Numbered from the stretch's first letter, positions 36,125-47,145 are shown. The stretch: DNA of 64,000 bases from Delftia acidovorans (GCA_031286585.1 JAITUC010000029.1:54343-118342), one strand, 5' to 3'. The notes: a model not told the origin generated them from the letters alone. A program made the numbers and translations.

Positions 36125-37618
36125 TCAGTGCATGGCGGCCGCAGGCGCCGACACCGTGGCCACTTCCTTGCCCTCGCGGTCATAGAGCTTGCCATCGACC
36201 ACCCGGTCGCCATCGGCCAGGGCAGACAGCACGGCCTCGCTGAGCACGCGCTCCGAACCTGCGCCGAACACCGAAGGCTCCTCGGGGTTGCCCTGCTTGA
36301 AGTGGTTGAAGACCAGGTTCAGCAGCAGCACGGTCACTGCCGTGGAGCTGATGCCCGAATGGAACATGGTGGCGAACCAGTCCGGGAAGTGGTGATAGAA
36401 GTCCGGCTTGACCATGGGCAGCACACCCATGCCGATGGACGCCGCCACGATGATCAGGTTCATGTTGTTGTGATAGTCCACCTTGGCCAGCGTGCGGATG
36501 CCGCTGGCCGCCACCGTGCCGAACAGCACCAGGCCCGCGCCGCCCAGCACCGAGGGCGGCACGCAGGCCACGATGCGCCCCATGATGGGCAACAGGCCGA
36601 AGGCGATCAGGATCAGGCCGCTGAAGGCCACGACATAGCGGCTCTTGATGCCCGTGACCGCGACCAGGCCCACGTTCTGGGCAAAGGCACTCTGCGTGAA
36701 CGAGCCGAAGAACGGGGCCACCACGCTGGACAGCATGTCGGCACGCAGGCCGTCGGCTAGGCGGCGCGAATCCACGCGGGTGCCCACGATGTCGCCCACG
36801 GCCAGGATGTCGGCCGAGGTTTCCACCAGGGTCACCAGGATCACGATGGACATGGAAAGGGTCGCCGCCAGGCTGAAGGTCGGCCAGCCGAAGTGCAGCG
36901 GCATGGGCACGGCGAACCAGGCGCCGCTGCCCACCTCGGAAAAGTCGGACTTGCCGATCATGGCCGCCACCGCCGTGCCGATGACGATGGCCAGCAGGAT
37001 GGACAGGCGCGAGATCATGGCGTTGCCCAGCTTGCTCAGCGCCAGCACGATGACCAGCGACAGGCCCGCCAGCCCGATGTTGCCCATGCTGCCGTAGTCG
37101 GCCGCCTGGGGATTGCCGCCCATGGCCCAGTGGGCCGCCACCGGCATCAGCGACAGGCCGATGATGGTGATCACGCAGCCATTGACCAGCGGCGGAAAAA
37201 AGCGCGTGAGCTTGGAGAAGATGGGCGCAATGATCAGGCCGAACACCGAGGCAAAGAGCACGGCGCCCAGCACGCCCTGCATGCCGCCGCCCGTGTGCAG
37301 GATGCTGACCATGGTGGCCACGCCCGAGAAGGACACGCCCTGCACCAGCGGCAGGCGCGAGCCGAAGAACGGGATGCCCAGCGTCTGCAGCAGCGTGGCC
37401 AGCCCGCCCATGAAAAGGCAGGCCGTGATCAGCAGGCCCGTGTCGGCCGCCGACATGCCGGCCGCATTGGCCATCACCAGGGGCACGGCCACGATGCCTC
37501 CATACATGGTCAGCACATGCTGCAAACCATAGAGGGTGTTGGCCGTGAGGCCGAGTTGCTCGTCCTCCGGGCGGATGTCCGTGCCCGGGGCCGGCGCATT
37601 GCCAGAACTTTTTTCCAT
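36125..37618 (-). CDS. NCS2-family purine (uric acid/xanthine) permease
   Basis: 497 residues from the ATG at 37618, preceded by AAGGAGA. It has about 12-14 hydrophobic membrane segments. The NCS2 signature AQNVGLVAVTGIKSRYV and the upstream motif TLVETSADILAVGDIVG carry the substrate-binding acidic and polar residues of the nucleobase:cation symporter-2 family. Sequence style favours the uric acid/xanthine branch over uracil permeases. It should import purines with protons at the inner membrane. It is a single-gene unit. A TTTGTATACAAA palindrome 236 bp upstream may be a GntR-type operator. Its exact substrate needs transport data. Confidence 0.9.
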   Translation of the reverse strand: MEKSSGNAPAPGTDIRPEDEQLGLTANTLYGLQHVLTMYGGIVAVPLVMANAAGMSAADTGLLITACLFMGGLATLLQTLGIPFFGSRLPLVQGVSFSGVATMVSILHTGGGMQGVLGAVLFASVFGLIIAPIFSKLTRFFPPLVNGCVITIIGLSLMPVAAHWAMGGNPQAADYGSMGNIGLAGLSLVIVLALSKLGNAMISRLSILLAIVIGTAVAAMIGKSDFSEVGSGAWFAVPMPLHFGWPTFSLAATLSMSIVILVTLVETSADILAVGDIVGTRVDSRRLADGLRADMLSSVVAPFFGSFTQSAFAQNVGLVAVTGIKSRYVVAFSGLILIAFGLLPIMGRIVACVPPSVLGGAGLVLFGTVAASGIRTLAKVDYHNNMNLIIVAASIGMGVLPMVKPDFYHHFPDWFATMFHSGISSTAVTVLLLNLVFNHFKQGNPEEPSVFGAGSERVLSEAVLSALADGDRVVDGKLYDREGKEVATVSAPAAAMH

Positions 37619-37853
37619 CGCTGTCTCCTTGTCCTCTTGTTCACAGAACGCCGGACAAGTACGCGGCAGCCGGATGGCGGCAGGCGCGCCCCCGCGCACC
37701 GTTGGCCGCCGACCGGATAGGCCGCGCTCTCCTGCATCCTGCATCGCGAAGCCCGGTGGCTGCTTTGCAGCTCTTGGCGGGCAAACGCACACAATCCCCG
37801 CCTTGGCGGGAAGTGCCAATGTACGGCGCCAGCATGGAAAAATTGTCTACCGA

Positions 37854-37865
37854 TTTGTATACAAA
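37854..37865. promoter_or_regulatory. Palindrome TTTGTATACAAA, possible GntR-type operator
   Basis: A perfect 12-bp palindrome preceded by a related half (TTGTCTAC at 37843-37850), in the 289-bp gap upstream of the permease gene. TTGTATACAA-like sites are typical of GntR regulators. No GntR gene is nearby, so assignment is by consensus only. Confidence 0.4.
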
Positions 37866-37907
37866 GACCTGACCGAAGATCCTTGAATACGGGCGGTGCC
37901 CGCCCGC

Positions 37908-38447
37908 TCAGTCGTCCTCGGCCACGCTGATGCCGGGGAACAGCACATCGGTGAAGCCGAACTGGCTGAAGTCGCGCATGCGCATGGGATAGAGCTTTCC
38001 CCAGAGGTGGTCGCACTCATGCTGGACCACGCGCGCATGAAAGCCATCCACCGTGCGGTCGATGGCATCGCCAAACACATCGAAGCCCGTGTAGCGGATA
38101 TGGTTCCAGCGCGGCACCATGCCGCGCATTCCGGGCACGGACAGGCAACCTTCCCAGTCCAGTTGCTCGTCCTCGCCCACGGGCGTGATGACCGGGTTGA
38201 TGAGCACGGTGCGCGGCACCACGGGCGCATCGGGGTAGCGCGGATTGGGCAGGCCGGAGCCGAACACCACCATCTGCAGGTCCACGCCGATCTGCGGCGC
38301 GGCCAGCCCCGCGCCGTTGGCTGCATGCATGGTGTCCAGCAGGTCGCTGAGCAGCAGGTGCAGTTCGTCGGTGTCGAATTCGGTCACGGGCTGGGCGACG
38401 CGCAGCAGGCGCGGATCGCCCATCTTCAAAATGGTGCGGACAGTCAT
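37908..38447 (-). CDS. def: Peptide deformylase
   Basis: 179 residues with all three deformylase motifs: [18 protein letters not shown] (metal-binding Cys) and QHECDHLWG (HExxH). It removes the formyl group from nascent N termini before Map acts. It lies upstream of the permease gene on the same strand with a 289-bp gap, so they are probably independent. This Def is not linked to fmt, suggesting a second copy elsewhere. Divergent from the YbaN-like gene. Confidence 0.94.
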   Translation of the reverse strand: MTVRTILKMGDPRLLRVAQPVTEFDTDELHLLLSDLLDTMHAANGAGLAAPQIGVDLQMVVFGSGLPNPRYPDAPVVPRTVLINPVITPVGEDEQLDWEGCLSVPGMRGMVPRWNHIRYTGFDVFGDAIDRTVDGFHARVVQHECDHLWGKLYPMRMRDFSQFGFTDVLFPGISVAEDD

Positions 38448-38573
38448 GGCAGTGCAGGGCTATGCGTGTAGATGCGGGTTGCCAAGCATAGCGGCCGCCT
38501 GGCTCCCCGCCGCCCACTGGCCACTGGCCACCTCTCGGCCGCCATGACCACAGCGCGCTGGCACAATCGCAGC

Positions 38574-39107
38574 ATGCCCAGCACCGCCAGAGAGTCATCC
38601 ACCGCGTCCCCAGAGGAGCGTGACACGGGCGCGCAGCAAACACCGGCGGCACGGGCCGTGGAGCCGGATGCCAGCACGCAGCTTGGCACCGTGCCAGCGC
38701 AGGCCTTTCACGATGACGATCCCCCTCCCCTGCACCGCATGCCAGCCGCGCCGCTGCGCTGGGCGCTGCAGCTGTTCGCCTGCCTGAGCCTGGCCACGGG
38801 CATTGCCGGCATCTTCATTCCCGGCCTTCCCACCACGGTGTTCGTGCTCATGGCCGGATGGGCCGCAGCGCGCAGCTCTCAGCGCATGCACACCTGGCTG
38901 TGGCGTCATCGTTTGTTCGGCCCCATGCTGCGCAACTGGGCGCGCGGCGGCTGCGTGAGCCGGCGCGCCAAATGGAGTGCCAGCGCCATGATGAGCCTGT
39001 GCGCCGTCATGCTGCTGTGGACACGCCCCCCGACCTGGGTGCAGGCCGTGGCGCTGACCTCCATGGGCTGCGTGCTGGTATGGCTGTGGTTCAGGCCTGA
39101 GCCTTGA
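38574..39107 (+). CDS. YbaN-like (DUF454) membrane protein
   Basis: 177 residues from the ATG at 38574; an ATG at 38544 and a start at 38472 are open alternatives and none has a clear ribosome site. The N-terminal 60 residues are polar and low in conservation. The core is DUF454: LQLFACLSLATGIAGIFIPGLPTTVFVLMAGWAAARSS, then LWRHRLFGPMLRNWARGGCVSRRAK, then two further membrane segments. It is probably an inner-membrane protein with unknown function. It stands alone, 99 bp before tRNA-Asn. Confidence 0.82.
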   Translation: MPSTARESSTASPEERDTGAQQTPAARAVEPDASTQLGTVPAQAFHDDDPPPLHRMPAAPLRWALQLFACLSLATGIAGIFIPGLPTTVFVLMAGWAAARSSQRMHTWLWRHRLFGPMLRNWARGGCVSRRAKWSASAMMSLCAVMLLWTRPPTWVQAVALTSMGCVLVWLWFRPEP

Positions 39108-39189
39108 TCGCGGCGAGGATCCTTGGGAGCCTCTGCAGGCCTTCCCGAAAAAAATTCCCCGAGTTTTCTGTGACGTGTTTTTTACGTCA

Positions 39190-39195
39190 TATAAT
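39190..39195 (+). promoter_or_regulatory. -10 element of the tRNA-Asn promoter
   Basis: A perfect TATAAT 11 bp before the mature tRNA 5' end, in an AT-rich stretch unlike its surroundings. The matching -35 (about TCTGTG at 39167) is weak. Confidence 0.65.
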
Positions 39196-39206
39196 CTAGG
39201 TCTTGT

Positions 39207-39282
39207 TCCTCAATAGCTCAGTTGGTAGAGCGCCGGACTGTTAATCCGTAGGTCCCTGGTTCGAGCCCAGGTTGAGGAGCCA
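39207..39282 (+). tRNA. tRNA-Asn (anticodon GTT)
   Basis: 76 nt, complete cloverleaf: acceptor TCCTCAA/TTGAGGA, D-stem GCTC/GAGC, anticodon loop CTGTTAA with GTT at 39240-39242, T-arm CCTGG-TTCGAGC-CCAGG, discriminator G and encoded CCA. The 27-43 pair is C-U, an open mismatch at the top of the anticodon stem. It has its own promoter and terminator. Confidence 0.97.
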
Positions 39283-39287
39283 AGATG

Positions 39288-39321
39288 AAAAGCCCGCATG
39301 CCAACGCATGCGGGCTTTTTT
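39288..39321. terminator. Terminator of tRNA-Asn, also usable by the convergent gene
   Basis: A 14-bp perfect stem (AAAAGCCCGCATGC / GCATGCGGGCTTTT, loop CAAC) followed by a T-run through 39321. The A-run on its left makes it work for the minus-strand gene ending at 39328 too. Confidence 0.92.
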
Positions 39322-39327
39322 CTTGTG

Positions 39328-39654
39328 TCAGGCTGCACGCACCATGCCCACGGTGGGCGTATTCGGCGGAGACGGAGCTGCGGCGGGCTCCACGGTGACG
39401 GGCTTGCTGTGCCTGGCATGCGTGCGGCGCGAAACATGGGCAGCACGGGATTGCTCGACACCCTCTTCCCATGCGCGCAACTCTTCTTCCAGCCGCGCGG
39501 CGCGTTCCGCATACATGTCCGCAGAGGACTTGTAGTACTCGGCGGCAATGGTGTGCTCCAGCATCGCCATGCGGGCTTCCTGCAGGTAGGCCCGTGTGCG
39601 ACGGATATAGCGCGGCTCGGCAAGGCTTGCGCCAAAGATTTTGCTGAAAAACAT
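39328..39654 (-). CDS. Small coiled-coil hypothetical protein
   Basis: 108 residues with a strong AAGGAGG ribosome site before the ATG at 39654. The first half (residues 15-70) is a charged amphipathic helix of coiled-coil type (ARMAMLEHTIAAEYYKSSADMYAERAARLEEELRAWEEG). The tail is Pro/Ala/Val-rich. There is no signal peptide. I do not recognise the family. Its good ribosome site and terminator indicate a real gene. Confidence 0.65.
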   Translation of the reverse strand: MFFSKIFGASLAEPRYIRRTRAYLQEARMAMLEHTIAAEYYKSSADMYAERAARLEEELRAWEEGVEQSRAAHVSRRTHARHSKPVTVEPAAAPSPPNTPTVGMVRAA

Positions 39655-39889
39655 CGCTCATCCTCCTTCGATGCCTTCACAGCGAAAGCCAAGCATCCGC
39701 AAGAAGACGGAACCAGCATAGCCCAAGCCTGCCAGGCGGCGCTGTCCCCTGGCGCGACAAGGCCACGTAGGAGGTTCACTTACCCCGGCCGGGCGATGCC
39801 CTCGCATCCACGCAACCCTCTTCACCATGGTTTGTGCAAGACTGCGGCTGCAGAGAATACAAAACCATTTCCTCCGTCCGCACCCGATC

Positions 39890-41421
<1,532 letters not shown>

Positions 41422-41548
41422 CAAGCGTCGCTCCACACCTTTTCAGCGACATTTCTTATGCGCATGGCCGCTGTTTGCTGGCGGCACATATGCCGCCATG
41501 CCGTGGCCGCCGCTAGAATGACCGAATGCCGAACCCCCACTCCGCCTC

Positions 41549-42373
41549 ATGAAAAAAAACGATAACGCGGCCTCCTCCAAGCCCAGCGTCCAGGTCCTGG
41601 AACGCATGTTCACGTTGATCGACGTGTTGGCCTCGCGCGAGGAAGCGGTATCGCTCAAGGAGATCAGTGAGCGCACCGGCCTGCACCCCTCGACCACGCA
41701 CCGCATCCTCAACGATCTGGCCATTGGCCGCTTTGTCGATCGTCCCGAATCGGGCAGCTACCGGCTGGGCATGCGCTTCCTGGAACTGGGCAATCTGGTC
41801 AAGGCCCGCCTGAGCGTGCGCGAAGCGGCCCTGATTCCCATGCGCCAGCTGCACAAGCAGATCCAGCAGCCGGTCAGCCTCAGCGTGCGCCAGGGCGATG
41901 AAATCGTCTATGTGGAACGCGCCTACAGCGAGCGCTCCGGCATGCAGGTGGTGCGCGCCATCGGCGGCCATGCGCCGCTGCACCTGACATCCAACGGCAA
42001 GCTGTTCCTGGCGGCGGACGATGCGCAGCAGGTCCGTGCCTACGCCACGCGCACCGGACTGCCCGGCAAGACGCACTTCAGCATCACACGGCTGGCCGAC
42101 ATGGAAAACGAGCTGGACAAGGTACGCCACCATGGTGTGGCCCGCGACAACGAAGAGCTGGAGCTGGGCGTGCGCTGCATGGCCGCCGGCATCTACGACG
42201 ACCAGGGCAAGCTGGTGGCCGGCCTGTCCATCTCCGCTCCCGCCGACCGGCTGGATGAAAGCTGGCTGTCCAAGCTCCAGTCCACCGCGCAGGAGATTTC
42301 GGGCGCCCTGGGCTTCAACGCAGCCCGCCCGGCGGCACCGCCACCCAACCCCTACACACGCAGCAGCCACTGA
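41549..42373 (+). CDS. IclR-family transcriptional regulator
   Basis: 274 residues. The N-terminal winged helix-turn-helix spans residues 12-75 (VQVLERMFTLIDVLASREEAV, then the HTH SLKEISERTGLHPSTTHRIL). The C-terminal IclR ligand domain contains GDEIVYVERAYS, APLHLTSNGKLFLA and LELGVRCMAAGIYDDQG. It probably responds to a small carboxylate or aromatic. It stands alone between bpt and a convergent gene, so its target cannot be guessed from neighbours. Confidence 0.93.
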   Translation: MKKNDNAASSKPSVQVLERMFTLIDVLASREEAVSLKEISERTGLHPSTTHRILNDLAIGRFVDRPESGSYRLGMRFLELGNLVKARLSVREAALIPMRQLHKQIQQPVSLSVRQGDEIVYVERAYSERSGMQVVRAIGGHAPLHLTSNGKLFLAADDAQQVRAYATRTGLPGKTHFSITRLADMENELDKVRHHGVARDNEELELGVRCMAAGIYDDQGKLVAGLSISAPADRLDESWLSKLQSTAQEISGALGFNAARPAAPPPNPYTRSSH

Positions 42374-42429
42374 GCGGTCACCAGCCCCCTCCATCGACCA
42401 TCGGCAAGACGAGACACCTGCCCACCAGA

Positions 42430-42462
42430 AACAACAAAGGCGCCATCGGCGCCTTTGTTGTT
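42430..42462. terminator. Bidirectional terminator between the IclR and PBP7-type genes
   Basis: A 15-bp perfect stem (AACAACAAAGGCGCC / GGCGCCTTTGTTGTT, 3-nt loop ATC) with AAC and GTT repeats at its foot. It can stop both convergent transcripts. Confidence 0.85.
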
Positions 42463-42477
42463 GAGGGGAAAGAAGAC

Positions 42478-43575
42478 TCAGCCCTTGACCTTGTGGATCA
42501 TGGGATCGCCAGCCACCTGGCCCATGGACTCCACCCAGTGGCGCACGCGCTCGGCATCGCCGAGGCGGCTGAACTTTCCGGCCGAATCCAGGAAGACCAT
42601 GATGATCTTGCGGCCGGCCACCTGCGCCTGCATGACCAAGCAGCGGCCCGCCTCGGAGATGTAGCCGGTCTTTTGCAGGCCGATGTCCCAGGTGGGGCTC
42701 AACACCAGGCGGTTGGTGTTGTTGTACTGCAGCGTGCGGCGGCCCACGGCCACTTCATAGCCGGGCGAGGTGGTGTACTCGCGCACCAGCGGATCGCTGT
42801 GCGCCACATTGACGAGCACGGCCAGATCACGGGCGCTGGACTGGTTGCGGCTGGACAACCCTGTAGGCTCCACGTAGCGGGTATCGGTCATGCCCAGCAG
42901 ACGGGCCTTGGCATTCATCTGCTGCACAAAGGCCTCAAGACCACCGGGGAAAGTGCGGCCCAGGGCATGGGCAGCGCGGTTTTCGCTGGACATCAGGGCC
43001 AGGTGAAGCATTTCACCGCGCGTGAGCGTGGTGCCGACGGCCAGGCGCGAGCTGCTGCCCTTTTCGGTATCCACGTCATCCTGCGTGATGGTGATGGCCT
43101 CATCCATCGGCAGATGGGCCTGTGAAATCAGCAGGCCGGTCATCAGCTTGGTCAACGAGGCGATGGGCAAGACGGCATGGTCGTTCTTGCTCAGCAGCAC
43201 CTCATGGGTGTCCTGGTCCAGAACCAGGGCCACGCTGCTCTTGAGATCCAGGGGATCGGCCACCGCATGCAGGCCGGCCATCTGGCCGAAGGACAGGCGT
43301 GGCTCGTAGGCAACGGCACGAATGGGGCTGGTCACGCTGCGTGCAGCAACGCGGCTGGGCTGGCGAGCGCTCTTGGCAACGCGCTTGCCCTGGGGAGCGG
43401 CCGTGGCGCGCTCCTTCACCGCCTTCTTCTTGACAGGGGCCACGGCCACCTGTTTCTTGGCAACTTTCTTGGCGGGCGCGGCATGTGCGCCCGGAGCAGC
43501 AAGAGCACAACTCAGGGCAAGAAAGGACATGACCTGAGCAAATCGACCGAGGCGGGCACGGCGTAGGGTGGGCAT
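42478..43575 (-). CDS. pbpG: D-alanyl-D-alanine endopeptidase / carboxypeptidase (PBP7 type, S11)
   Basis: 365 residues from the ATG at 43575 with GGAG upstream; a TTG at 43596 is less likely. A signal peptide (to about residue 33, ending GAHA) is followed by a 60-residue Lys/Ala-rich linker and the S11 penicillin-binding domain. Active-site motifs are S-x-x-K (IASLTKLMTG, about residue 140), S-x-N (MSSENRAAH) and K-T-G (QKTGYISEAG). It should cleave peptidoglycan cross-links or trim pentapeptides in the periplasm. The basic linker may hold the domain against the wall. It is a single gene with a terminator downstream. Confidence 0.88.
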   Translation of the reverse strand: MPTLRRARLGRFAQVMSFLALSCALAAPGAHAAPAKKVAKKQVAVAPVKKKAVKERATAAPQGKRVAKSARQPSRVAARSVTSPIRAVAYEPRLSFGQMAGLHAVADPLDLKSSVALVLDQDTHEVLLSKNDHAVLPIASLTKLMTGLLISQAHLPMDEAITITQDDVDTEKGSSSRLAVGTTLTRGEMLHLALMSSENRAAHALGRTFPGGLEAFVQQMNAKARLLGMTDTRYVEPTGLSSRNQSSARDLAVLVNVAHSDPLVREYTTSPGYEVAVGRRTLQYNNTNRLVLSPTWDIGLQKTGYISEAGRCLVMQAQVAGRKIIMVFLDSAGKFSRLGDAERVRHWVESMGQVAGDPMIHKVKG

Positions 43576-43621
43576 GAGAAATGCTCCAAGCAGCAAGAAT
43601 TTGTGACTAGACCTTACATTA

Positions 43622-43666
43622 ATCGAAAAAGTCGCACTGTGACAATAACTTGTGCGACTTTTCGAT
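43622..43666 (-). terminator. Terminator of the leuA (short) gene
   Basis: ATCGAAAAAGTCGCAC (43622-43637) pairs with GTGCGACTTTTCGAT (43652-43666) apart from one bulged A. On the minus strand the stem GTCGCAC/GTGCGAC is followed by a T-run. It lies 29 bp after the leuA stop. Confidence 0.82.
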
Positions 43667-43694
43667 AATTTAAGTGAAATTATAAGGCGAGTGC

Positions 43695-45233
43695 TTACCC
43701 CTGCGCAGCCACGACCTCTGCATTGCTGTGTAATTTGTTCAACGCACTCAGATAGGCCTTGGCAGAAGCCACGACGATGTCAGGGTCGGCGCCCACGCCG
43801 TTGACCACGCGCCCGCTGCGCTGCAGGCGAACGGTCACTTCGCCCTGGCTTTCGGTGGAGCCGCTGATGGCGTTGACCGAGTACAGCAGCATCTCGGCAC
43901 CGCTCTTCACCTCGGACTCGATGGCCTTGAACGAGGCATCGACCGGGCCATTGCCGTCGGCCTGGGCCTTGATCTCGCGGCCGTCGCGGCTGAACACCAC
44001 CGACGCGTGTGGGCGCTCACCTGTCTCGCTTTGCTGCGCCAGCGAGATGAACTGGAAAGGATCGGCCTGCTGATGGGCATCCTGCTCGGTCACCAGGGCC
44101 AGGATGTCCTCGTCGAAGATCTCGCTCTTGCGGTCGGCCAGTTCCTTGAAGGCAGCGAACGCGGTATTGATCGCGGCTTCGCTGTCAAGTTCCACGCCCA
44201 GCTCCTGCAGGCGCTGCTTGAAGGCGTTGCGGCCGCTGAGCTTGCCCAGCACGATCTTGTTGGCGGTCCAGCCCACGTCTTCGGCGCGCATGATCTCGTA
44301 GGTGTCGCGCGCCTTCAGCACGCCATCCTGGTGAATGCCGGAGGCGTGGGCGAAGGCGTTCGCCCCCACGACAGCCTTGTTGGGCTGCACCACGAAGCCG
44401 GTGGTCTGGCTGACCATGCGGCTGGCGGCCACGATGTGCTGGGCGTCGATGTTGACGTCCAGGCCAAAGTAGTCCTTGCGCGTCTTGATGGCCATCACCA
44501 CCTCTTCCAGCGAGCAGTTGCCGGCGCGCTCACCCAGGCCGTTGATGGTGCATTCGATCTGGCGGGCGCCGCCGAGCTTGACGCCGGCCAGCGAGTTGGC
44601 CACGGCCATGCCCAGGTCGTTGTGGCAGTGCACGCTCCAGACCGCCTTGTCGCTGTTGGGCACGCGCTCGCGCAGGTTCTTGATGAAGGCGCCGTAGAGC
44701 TCGGGAATGGCATAGCCCACGGTGTCGGGCACATTGATCGTGGTTGCGCCCTCGGCGATCACGGTCTCGATGACGCGGCACAGGAAATCAGGGTCGCTGC
44801 GGTAGCCGTCCTCCGGGCTGAATTCGATGTCGGCAATCAGATTGCGCGCAAAGCGCACGGATTGGCGCGCCTGCTCCAGCACCTGCTCGGGTGTCATGCG
44901 CAGCTTTTTCTCCATGTGCAGCGCGCTGGTGGCGATGAAGGTGTGGATGCGCGCACGGCTGGCGTCCTTCAGAGCCTCGGCCGCACGGGCGATGTCACGG
45001 TCATTGGCCCGCGCCAGCGAGCAGATGGTGGAGTCCTTGATGGCGCGCGCAATGGCCTGCACCGACTCGAAGTCACCGTTGGAACTCGCCGCAAAACCGG
45101 CCTCGATCACATCGACCTTCAGTCGTTCGAGTTGGCGCGCGATGCGCAGCTTCTCGTCGCGGGTCATGGAGGCACCGGGCGACTGCTCGCCGTCACGCAA
45201 GGTGGTATCGAAAATGATCAATTGGTCGGTCAT
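43695..45233 (-). CDS. leuA: 2-isopropylmalate synthase, type 1
   Basis: 512 residues, the E. coli LeuA length. It starts [20 protein letters not shown], the metal-binding and catalytic opening, and has [16 protein letters not shown] (H-x-H), [18 protein letters not shown] and a C-terminal LeuA regulatory (dimerisation/leucine-feedback) domain from about residue 370. It condenses 2-ketoisovalerate with acetyl-CoA, the committed leucine step. It follows the unlike leuA2 gene, but a strong terminator separates them, so it probably has its own promoter or depends on read-through. ATG 45233 was chosen over an upstream extension. Confidence 0.93.
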   Translation of the reverse strand: MTDQLIIFDTTLRDGEQSPGASMTRDEKLRIARQLERLKVDVIEAGFAASSNGDFESVQAIARAIKDSTICSLARANDRDIARAAEALKDASRARIHTFIATSALHMEKKLRMTPEQVLEQARQSVRFARNLIADIEFSPEDGYRSDPDFLCRVIETVIAEGATTINVPDTVGYAIPELYGAFIKNLRERVPNSDKAVWSVHCHNDLGMAVANSLAGVKLGGARQIECTINGLGERAGNCSLEEVVMAIKTRKDYFGLDVNIDAQHIVAASRMVSQTTGFVVQPNKAVVGANAFAHASGIHQDGVLKARDTYEIMRAEDVGWTANKIVLGKLSGRNAFKQRLQELGVELDSEAAINTAFAAFKELADRKSEIFDEDILALVTEQDAHQQADPFQFISLAQQSETGERPHASVVFSRDGREIKAQADGNGPVDASFKAIESEVKSGAEMLLYSVNAISGSTESQGEVTVRLQRSGRVVNGVGADPDIVVASAKAYLSALNKLHSNAEVVAAQG

Positions 45234-45286
45234 GGGGAGTCTCGTCTTTCTTGTGGATGCGAAGTCCCTGCCCACGGGCAGGCGAT

Positions 45287-45320
45287 GAAAAAAGCCGGTG
45301 CGCTTGTGGCTGCACCGGCT
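45287..45320 (-). terminator. Intrinsic terminator between leuA2 and leuA
   Basis: A 9-bp stem (AGCCGGTGC / GCACCGGCT, 10-nt loop) 12 bp after the leuA2 stop, followed on the minus strand by six T residues. It should end most leuA2 transcripts before leuA. A smaller CCTGCCC/GGGCAGG repeat (45267-45282) follows. Confidence 0.88.
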
Positions 45321-45332
45321 CGGGAACGGGAT

Positions 45333-47024
45333 TCAGGCGGCGACCGCCTCCTGCGCCACCGCATTCTCGGCGGAGGGAACACGCTGCAAGCCCGACATGA
45401 TGGCCCGGAACGAGGCCGAGACGATATTCGCATCGACCCCGACGCCGTAGCACACATGCGACTCGTCCACGCGCAGTTCCACATAGGCGATGGCCTTGGC
45501 GTTGGCACCTTCGCCAATGGCGTGCTCGGCATAGTCCAGCACGCGCACCGCGCGGCCGCTGTGCTCGCTCAGCGCCTGCACGAAGGCGTCGATCGGACCC
45601 GTGCCCTCGGCCTCGACCGTGCGCTTTCCGCCCTCGAAGGCCAGGTCCGCCGACAGACTGACCAAGCCATCGTTCTCGCTCAGGCGGTAATGCGGCGCCT
45701 GCACGGTTTGCAGGCCGTATTCGCGCTGGAACAGATTCCACAGGTCGGCCGCAGCCAACTCCTTGCCGCTGGCATCCATCTCGCGCTGCACGACCTGGCT
45801 GAACTCGATCTGCAGGCGGCGGGGCAACTGGAGGCCATATTCGCTTTCGAGCAGATAGGCGATGCCGCCCTTGCCCGACTGGCTGTTGACGCGGATCACG
45901 GCCTCATAGCTGCGGCCCAGGTCCTTGGGATCGATGGGCAGGTAGGGCATGTCCCAGATGTCGCCTTCCTTGCGATCGGCGAAGGCCTTCTTGATCGCAT
46001 CCTGGTGCGAGCCAGAGAACGAGGTGTAGACCAGATCGCCCACGTAGGGATGGCGCGGGTGCACGGGCAACTGGTTGCAGTGCTCGACCGTGCTGCGGAT
46101 GCCGTCGATATCGGAGAAATCCAGCCCGGGCGACACGCCCTGGATGTACATGTTCAGCGCCACGTTGACCACGTCGAGGTTGCCCGTGCGCTCGCCGTTG
46201 CCGAACAGGCAGCCCTCGAGGCGGTCGGCACCGGCCATCAGCGCGAGCTCGGCCGTGGCCGTGCCCGTGCCGCGATCGTTGTGGGGATGGACGGACAGCA
46301 CGATGGAATCACGGCGCTGGATGTGGCGGTGCGTCCACTCCACCATGTCGGCAAACAGATTGGGCGTGGAATGCTCCACCGTGGTGGGCAGGTTGATGAT
46401 GCACTTGCGCTCGGGCGCGGGCTGCCATACATCGGTGACGGCATCGATGACGCGCTTGGAAAACTCCAGCTCGGTGTCCGAATACATCTCGGGCGAGTAC
46501 TGGAAGGTCCATTGCGTCTGGGGATAGCCAGCAGCGATCTCGTTGAACATGCGGGCATTGGTGGTGGCCAGCTCGACGATCTCGTCTTCGCTCATGTTCA
46601 ACACCACGCGGCGCATCACGGGCGCGGTGGCGTTGTAGAGATGGACGATGGCACGGGGCACGCCTTCGAGCGCCTCGAAGGTACGGCGGATGAGGTGCTC
46701 GCGCGCCTGGGTCAGCACCTGAATGGTCACGTCATCGGGAATGCGGTTTTCCTCGATGAGCTTGCGCATGAAGTCGAACTCCACCTGCGAAGCGGAGGGG
46801 AAGCCGACCTCGATCTCCTTAAAACCGATCTTCACCAGCTGCTCGAACATGCGCATCTTGCGAGCGATGTCCATGGGCTCGATCAGCGCCTGGTTGCCAT
46901 CGCGCAGGTCCACGCTGCACCAGATCGGAGCCTTGGTAATCGTCGCGTCGGGCCAGCTGCGATTTTGCAGACGCACGGGAGCGAAAGCGAACGGACGGTA
47001 CTTGGTCGAAGGATTTTGCAACAT
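45333..47024 (-). CDS. leuA2: 2-isopropylmalate synthase, long (type 2) form
   Basis: 563 residues, in the size class of the long actinobacterial and yeast enzymes and clearly different from the neighbouring leuA. It begins with a specific leader ([18 protein letters not shown]) and then [20 protein letters not shown] (catalytic opening), [18 protein letters not shown] (H-x-H metal site), [19 protein letters not shown] and a C-terminal regulatory domain. Same reaction as LeuA. It is preceded by a leucine-rich leader peptide and attenuator, so it should respond to leucyl-tRNA supply. Two unlike synthases in tandem suggest different feedback control or acyl-chain range. Confidence 0.9.
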   Translation of the reverse strand: MLQNPSTKYRPFAFAPVRLQNRSWPDATITKAPIWCSVDLRDGNQALIEPMDIARKMRMFEQLVKIGFKEIEVGFPSASQVEFDFMRKLIEENRIPDDVTIQVLTQAREHLIRRTFEALEGVPRAIVHLYNATAPVMRRVVLNMSEDEIVELATTNARMFNEIAAGYPQTQWTFQYSPEMYSDTELEFSKRVIDAVTDVWQPAPERKCIINLPTTVEHSTPNLFADMVEWTHRHIQRRDSIVLSVHPHNDRGTGTATAELALMAGADRLEGCLFGNGERTGNLDVVNVALNMYIQGVSPGLDFSDIDGIRSTVEHCNQLPVHPRHPYVGDLVYTSFSGSHQDAIKKAFADRKEGDIWDMPYLPIDPKDLGRSYEAVIRVNSQSGKGGIAYLLESEYGLQLPRRLQIEFSQVVQREMDASGKELAAADLWNLFQREYGLQTVQAPHYRLSENDGLVSLSADLAFEGGKRTVEAEGTGPIDAFVQALSEHSGRAVRVLDYAEHAIGEGANAKAIAYVELRVDESHVCYGVGVDANIVSASFRAIMSGLQRVPSAENAVAQEAVAA

Positions 47025-47084
47025 GGCTGAAGTGCTTTCTATCGTCTAGGTAAAAACAAGACCCACCTGCTCCAGCGACCCCAC

Positions 47085-47122
47085 AAATGCAAAACGGCCC
47101 GTCGCTGGTGCAAACGGGCCGT
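47085..47122 (-). terminator. Leucine attenuator terminator
   Basis: ACGGCCCG (47094-47101) and CGGGCCGT (47115-47122) form an 8-bp stem with a 13-nt loop, followed on the minus strand by TTTTGCATTTG. It lies between the leader peptide and leuA2. The loop sequence CCAGCGAC (47101-47108 on minus) can also pair with GTCGCT inside the leader coding region (47181-47188) or with GTCGCTGG just downstream (47072-47079), giving alternative structures as attenuation requires. Confidence 0.8.
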
Positions 47123-47145
47123 GAAAGTAGGTATGTACGCGCGCG

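Noticed and set aside
43679..43684. TATAAT on the minus strand, a possible promoter for the PBP7-type gene
   Set aside because: It lies upstream of the leuA terminator hairpin, which would stop its transcript, and has no matching -35.
44007..47030. A 1007-codon + strand frame across both leuA genes
   Set aside because: Antisense to two well-recognised enzymes; no domains.
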